Made by a program: the position numbers and the translations under genes. A stretch of 64,000 bases of DNA from Desulfosporosinus acidiphilus SJ4 (GTDB lineage: Bacteria > Bacillota > Desulfitobacteriia > Desulfitobacteriales > Desulfitobacteriaceae). This document shows, piece after piece, positions 61,854 to 64,000 of this stretch; position 1 is the stretch's first letter, and every line of letters begins with the position of its first letter. Location: contig NC_018068.1 in the NCBI RefSeq assembly GCF_000255115.2, forward strand, positions 2,141,977-2,205,976, read 5' to 3'. The notes beneath the pieces are model-generated. The model had not been told where the DNA came from. It saw only the letters and a list, made by a program, of their open reading frames with translations, and searched no databases.

Positions 61854-63098
61854 ATGATGACACAAGCAAAGAAATCATCCCTATTAAGAAATTTGGTATT
61901 ATTTTTGTCAGTTCTAGGTCCAGGTATCATCACGGGAAGTGTTGATAACGACGCAGGTGGAATTACTACTTATTCGGTGGCCGGAGCGCACTATGGATAT
62001 AGTCTTTTATGGACCTTGATTCCCGCCTTCATCGCCCTTGTCGTTGTACAGGAAATGAATGCGAGAATGGGCATGGTTACAGGAAAAGGACTTGCAGATT
62101 TAATAAGGGAAAACGCAGGCGTAAAAATCACATTTTTTATTTTTATTGGGCTTCTCATTGCCGACATCGGCAATACAACGACGGAGTTCGCAGGTGTAGC
62201 GGGTAGTATGCAAGTTTTCAGCGTCAGCAAATATATTGCGGTACCCCTTGTGGCAATTGCTGTGTGGTTTCTGGTTGTCAAAGGAACTTATCGTATGGCT
62301 GAAAAAATATTTTTGATCTTCAGTGTGTTCCTTCTTTCTTACATCATATCCGCTATCATGGGAAAACCAAACTGGGGAGAAATCGGCGCCTCAATAATTC
62401 ACCCGGATATAGAATATAACTTTGATTATATTACGATGGTTATTGGCTTGATTGGGACAACGATAGCCCCATGGATGCAATTTTATATGCAGTCTGCAGT
62501 AATAGAAAAAGGACTGGAAATTAAGGATTATAAATTTACCATGTGGGACGTAATTATTGGCAGTATTGCAACAGTGGTCGTCGCCTTCTTCATAGTGGTT
62601 GCCTGTGCATCAACTCTTCACGTCAACGGTGTCAAGATACAAGAGGCAAAAGATGCAGCATTAGCCTTGGAACCTTTTGCCGGAACATTTGCATCTCAAG
62701 TATTTGCTTTTGGTCTATTTATCGCCTCGGTCTTCTCGGCGACGATACTTCCGATTGCCACAGCATTTTATGTTTGTGAAGCATTTGGATTTGAAGCAGG
62801 TATTGATAAAAAACTAAATGAAGCTCCCCAATTTTATACATTATTTACTGCTATCTTGATCATTGCTGTAGGGATTATTCTTATACCGAATGCGCCGCTT
62901 ATCTTGATAAGCTTATGGTCACAGGTTCTTAACGGTGTTTTGCTGCCGGTCGTACTCATTTGTATGATGCTTTTAATAAATAATAAGGAGATTATGGGAG
63001 AACACACTAATAAGTTGTTTCATAATATTGTTGGATGGGTAACGACAGTTATTTTAATCGGTTTAACGATTGCACTTCTGATTGGTTCATTTATGTAA
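61854..63098 (+). CDS. Nramp-related transporter, probably NRMT-type Mg2+ importer
   Basis: 414 residues, ATG 61854 with GGAGGTGAT ahead. About 11 spans in the Nramp (LeuT-like) pattern: GPGIITGSVDNDAGGITTYS in span 1 and GTTIAPWMQFYMQSAVIEKG in span 6. The standard Nramp D-P-G-N is changed to D31-N-D-A-G-G and M-P-H to A205-P-W207. Loss of the metal-binding Met and of DPGN is known from clostridial NRMT proteins, which carry Mg2+. This fits the M-box upstream and the MgtE-N/CBS gene 15 bp ahead. Confidence 0.85.
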   Translation: MMTQAKKSSLLRNLVLFLSVLGPGIITGSVDNDAGGITTYSVAGAHYGYSLLWTLIPAFIALVVVQEMNARMGMVTGKGLADLIRENAGVKITFFIFIGLLIADIGNTTTEFAGVAGSMQVFSVSKYIAVPLVAIAVWFLVVKGTYRMAEKIFLIFSVFLLSYIISAIMGKPNWGEIGASIIHPDIEYNFDYITMVIGLIGTTIAPWMQFYMQSAVIEKGLEIKDYKFTMWDVIIGSIATVVVAFFIVVACASTLHVNGVKIQEAKDAALALEPFAGTFASQVFAFGLFIASVFSATILPIATAFYVCEAFGFEAGIDKKLNEAPQFYTLFTAILIIAVGIILIPNAPLILISLWSQVLNGVLLPVVLICMMLLINNKEIMGEHTNKLFHNIVGWVTTVILIGLTIALLIGSFM

Positions 63099-63155
63099 GA
63101 TTATTGGAAGATTAAACACTTGAATCATGGGATAGACCAAAAACAATTAATTATA

Positions 63156-63194
63156 AAAGAGTGATTGATAGAACAGTTCAATCACTCTTTGTAA
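63156..63194. terminator. Bidirectional terminator
   Basis: AAAGAGTGATTG (63156-63167) pairs with CAATCACTCTTT (63179-63190). It can serve the Nramp gene and the convergent PAP2 gene. Confidence 0.8.
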
Positions 63195-63257
63195 TTACAG
63201 CGTCATTTTTAGGTTTGTTCTGATTAGGCACGTTATTAAATAGTTTTTTTCTTTTGT

Positions 63258-63863
63258 TTACGTTACTGATCGTGATTTCATTTTAGAAAATTTTCCGTAG
63301 CGAAAAAGCCGAAGGGCTATTAATGTTAAAGGCTTAAGTTTACGATTAAAAATCCAAGTTAATCGAGCACTAAAAATACCAATTACCATACCAGCTAGAA
63401 CGTCTGTTGGCCAGTGCACACCGGTATAAATTCGAGCAAAGGCCACAATAAATGCTAAAACTGTAAAAGTCCTTCTAACCCAGAACTGGGTTTTTCGCCA
63501 AGATCCTGCGGCAAAACCAAAGCTTCCTGAGGTGTGGTCGCTAGGAAATGAAGTATCAAGGGAATGTGGAATAAGTTGATTGAATGTCCCTTTAGGAAGC
63601 GCAACAAAGGGGCGTGGGCGGAAGAAAACATGCCCAATTACTACATTAAAGCACAGTGCCAATACTCCTGAAAAACCCGCAACAACCAAAGCATGACGTT
63701 TCATTGACTCCGCTTTGGGTAAAGTGAACCAAGCTAACAAAAACAAAACAACGTATAGTTCCAAAGCATACTGGGCAAAGAAGGCCATAATTCTGTCCAC
63801 GAAGGAATAATGTCCGGCCAAACCATTTATATGATGGTATATATAAAGGTCAAATGAATTCAA
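63258..63863 (-). CDS. PAP2-family phosphatase (undecaprenyl-diphosphatase-like)
   Basis: 201 residues on the minus strand. TTG 63863 has AAAGGAG at 8 bp; an upstream in-frame start at 63929 lacks a site. Five or six spans. The three-part active site is visible: HVFFRPRPF (K/RxxxxxxRP), SFPSDHTSGSFGF (PSxH) and RIYTGVHWPTDVLAG (SRxxxxxHxxxD, here AR). It probably removes a phosphate from undecaprenyl diphosphate at the membrane's outer face (BcrC group). Monocistronic. Confidence 0.9.
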   Translation of the reverse strand: MNSFDLYIYHHINGLAGHYSFVDRIMAFFAQYALELYVVLFLLAWFTLPKAESMKRHALVVAGFSGVLALCFNVVIGHVFFRPRPFVALPKGTFNQLIPHSLDTSFPSDHTSGSFGFAAGSWRKTQFWVRRTFTVLAFIVAFARIYTGVHWPTDVLAGMVIGIFSARLTWIFNRKLKPLTLIALRLFRYGKFSKMKSRSVT

Positions 63864-64000
63864 TTTACGGGCTCCTTTCGTTTTGAAAGATCCATAGTTA
63901 TAGATAGCATAAGATATATAATACAACAATATTCGATACTTGAAAATGAAATTTAATTAATGCGCATCATATATAATCTGCCAATTAGCAGACCAGAAAA

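Noticed and set aside
1-64000. CRISPR arrays, tRNA or rRNA genes
   Set aside because: No regularly spaced identical repeats and no tRNA cloverleaf or rRNA signature were seen on either strand.

Overview
The window looks like the chromosome of a low-GC, endospore-lineage Firmicute. The Desulfosporosinus/Desulfitobacterium group (Peptococcaceae) is the best guess. This rests on gene content (HD-GYP protein, YyaL-like protein, EFR1-type ferredoxin, M-box-controlled Nramp-like gene, split PEP-synthase/rifampin-phosphotransferase-like pair), strong AGGAGG ribosome binding sites and frequent TTG/GTG starts. It is an inference from gene content, not from a marker gene. No rRNA, tRNA or CRISPR array was seen.

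Region by region. 1-4.6 kb is ordinary chromosome: a cut-off NSS-family transporter, an HD-GYP signalling protein and a YyaL (DUF255) gene carrying a 15-bp in-frame insertion with a TAG stop beside its CHWCH motif. 4.7-9.8 kb is a foreign-looking module: a large serine recombinase with a small upstream ORF, an XRE regulator, a protein with a PD-(D/E)XK-like core, and a fusion of a Mug/TDG-type uracil-DNA-glycosylase domain to a HEPN-like domain with an RNxxxH motif. This is the best candidate for a poorly described, possibly anti-phage, system. 9.9-29.2 kb is a long, almost wholly plus-strand array of small accessory genes: GNAT acetyltransferases, lipoproteins, small membrane proteins, a methyltransferase and unknowns. 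Many are broken by one in-frame stop or a frameshift. 29.4-32.7 kb holds a TetR regulator with a two-gene, domain-swapped rifampin-phosphotransferase-like pair. 33-47.2 kb is more accessory array, including a rearranged second copy of the 14.2-18.4 kb block, a second copy of a sigma-region-4-like gene module, scraps of genes found elsewhere in the window, a berberine-bridge-type FAD oxidase, an IS1182-like insertion sequence, a MaoC-like protein and an MFS pump behind two tandem structured hairpins. 47.2-59.7 kb returns to well-ordered genes: a paralogous membrane-protein pair, divergent MFS/LysR genes, a HAD phosphatase, a nitrate/sulfonate/thiamine-precursor-type ABC importer, an EFR1 ferredoxin, divergent MocR/LysE genes and a chemoreceptor. 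60.1-63.1 kb is a magnesium locus: promoter, M-box riboswitch, terminator, a 24-codon leader ORF beginning MDTDPD, a hairpin that buries the next ribosome binding site, an MgtE-N/CBS protein and an Nramp-related transporter with altered metal-site motifs. A PAP2 phosphatase closes the window on the minus strand.

The clearest functional unit is the Mg2+ locus, where transcriptional and probably translational control appear to be stacked in one leader. The accessory array looks like a region that gains, duplicates and loses short gene cassettes. At least five pairs of full or partial copies and about a dozen broken genes lie between 10 and 52 kb.
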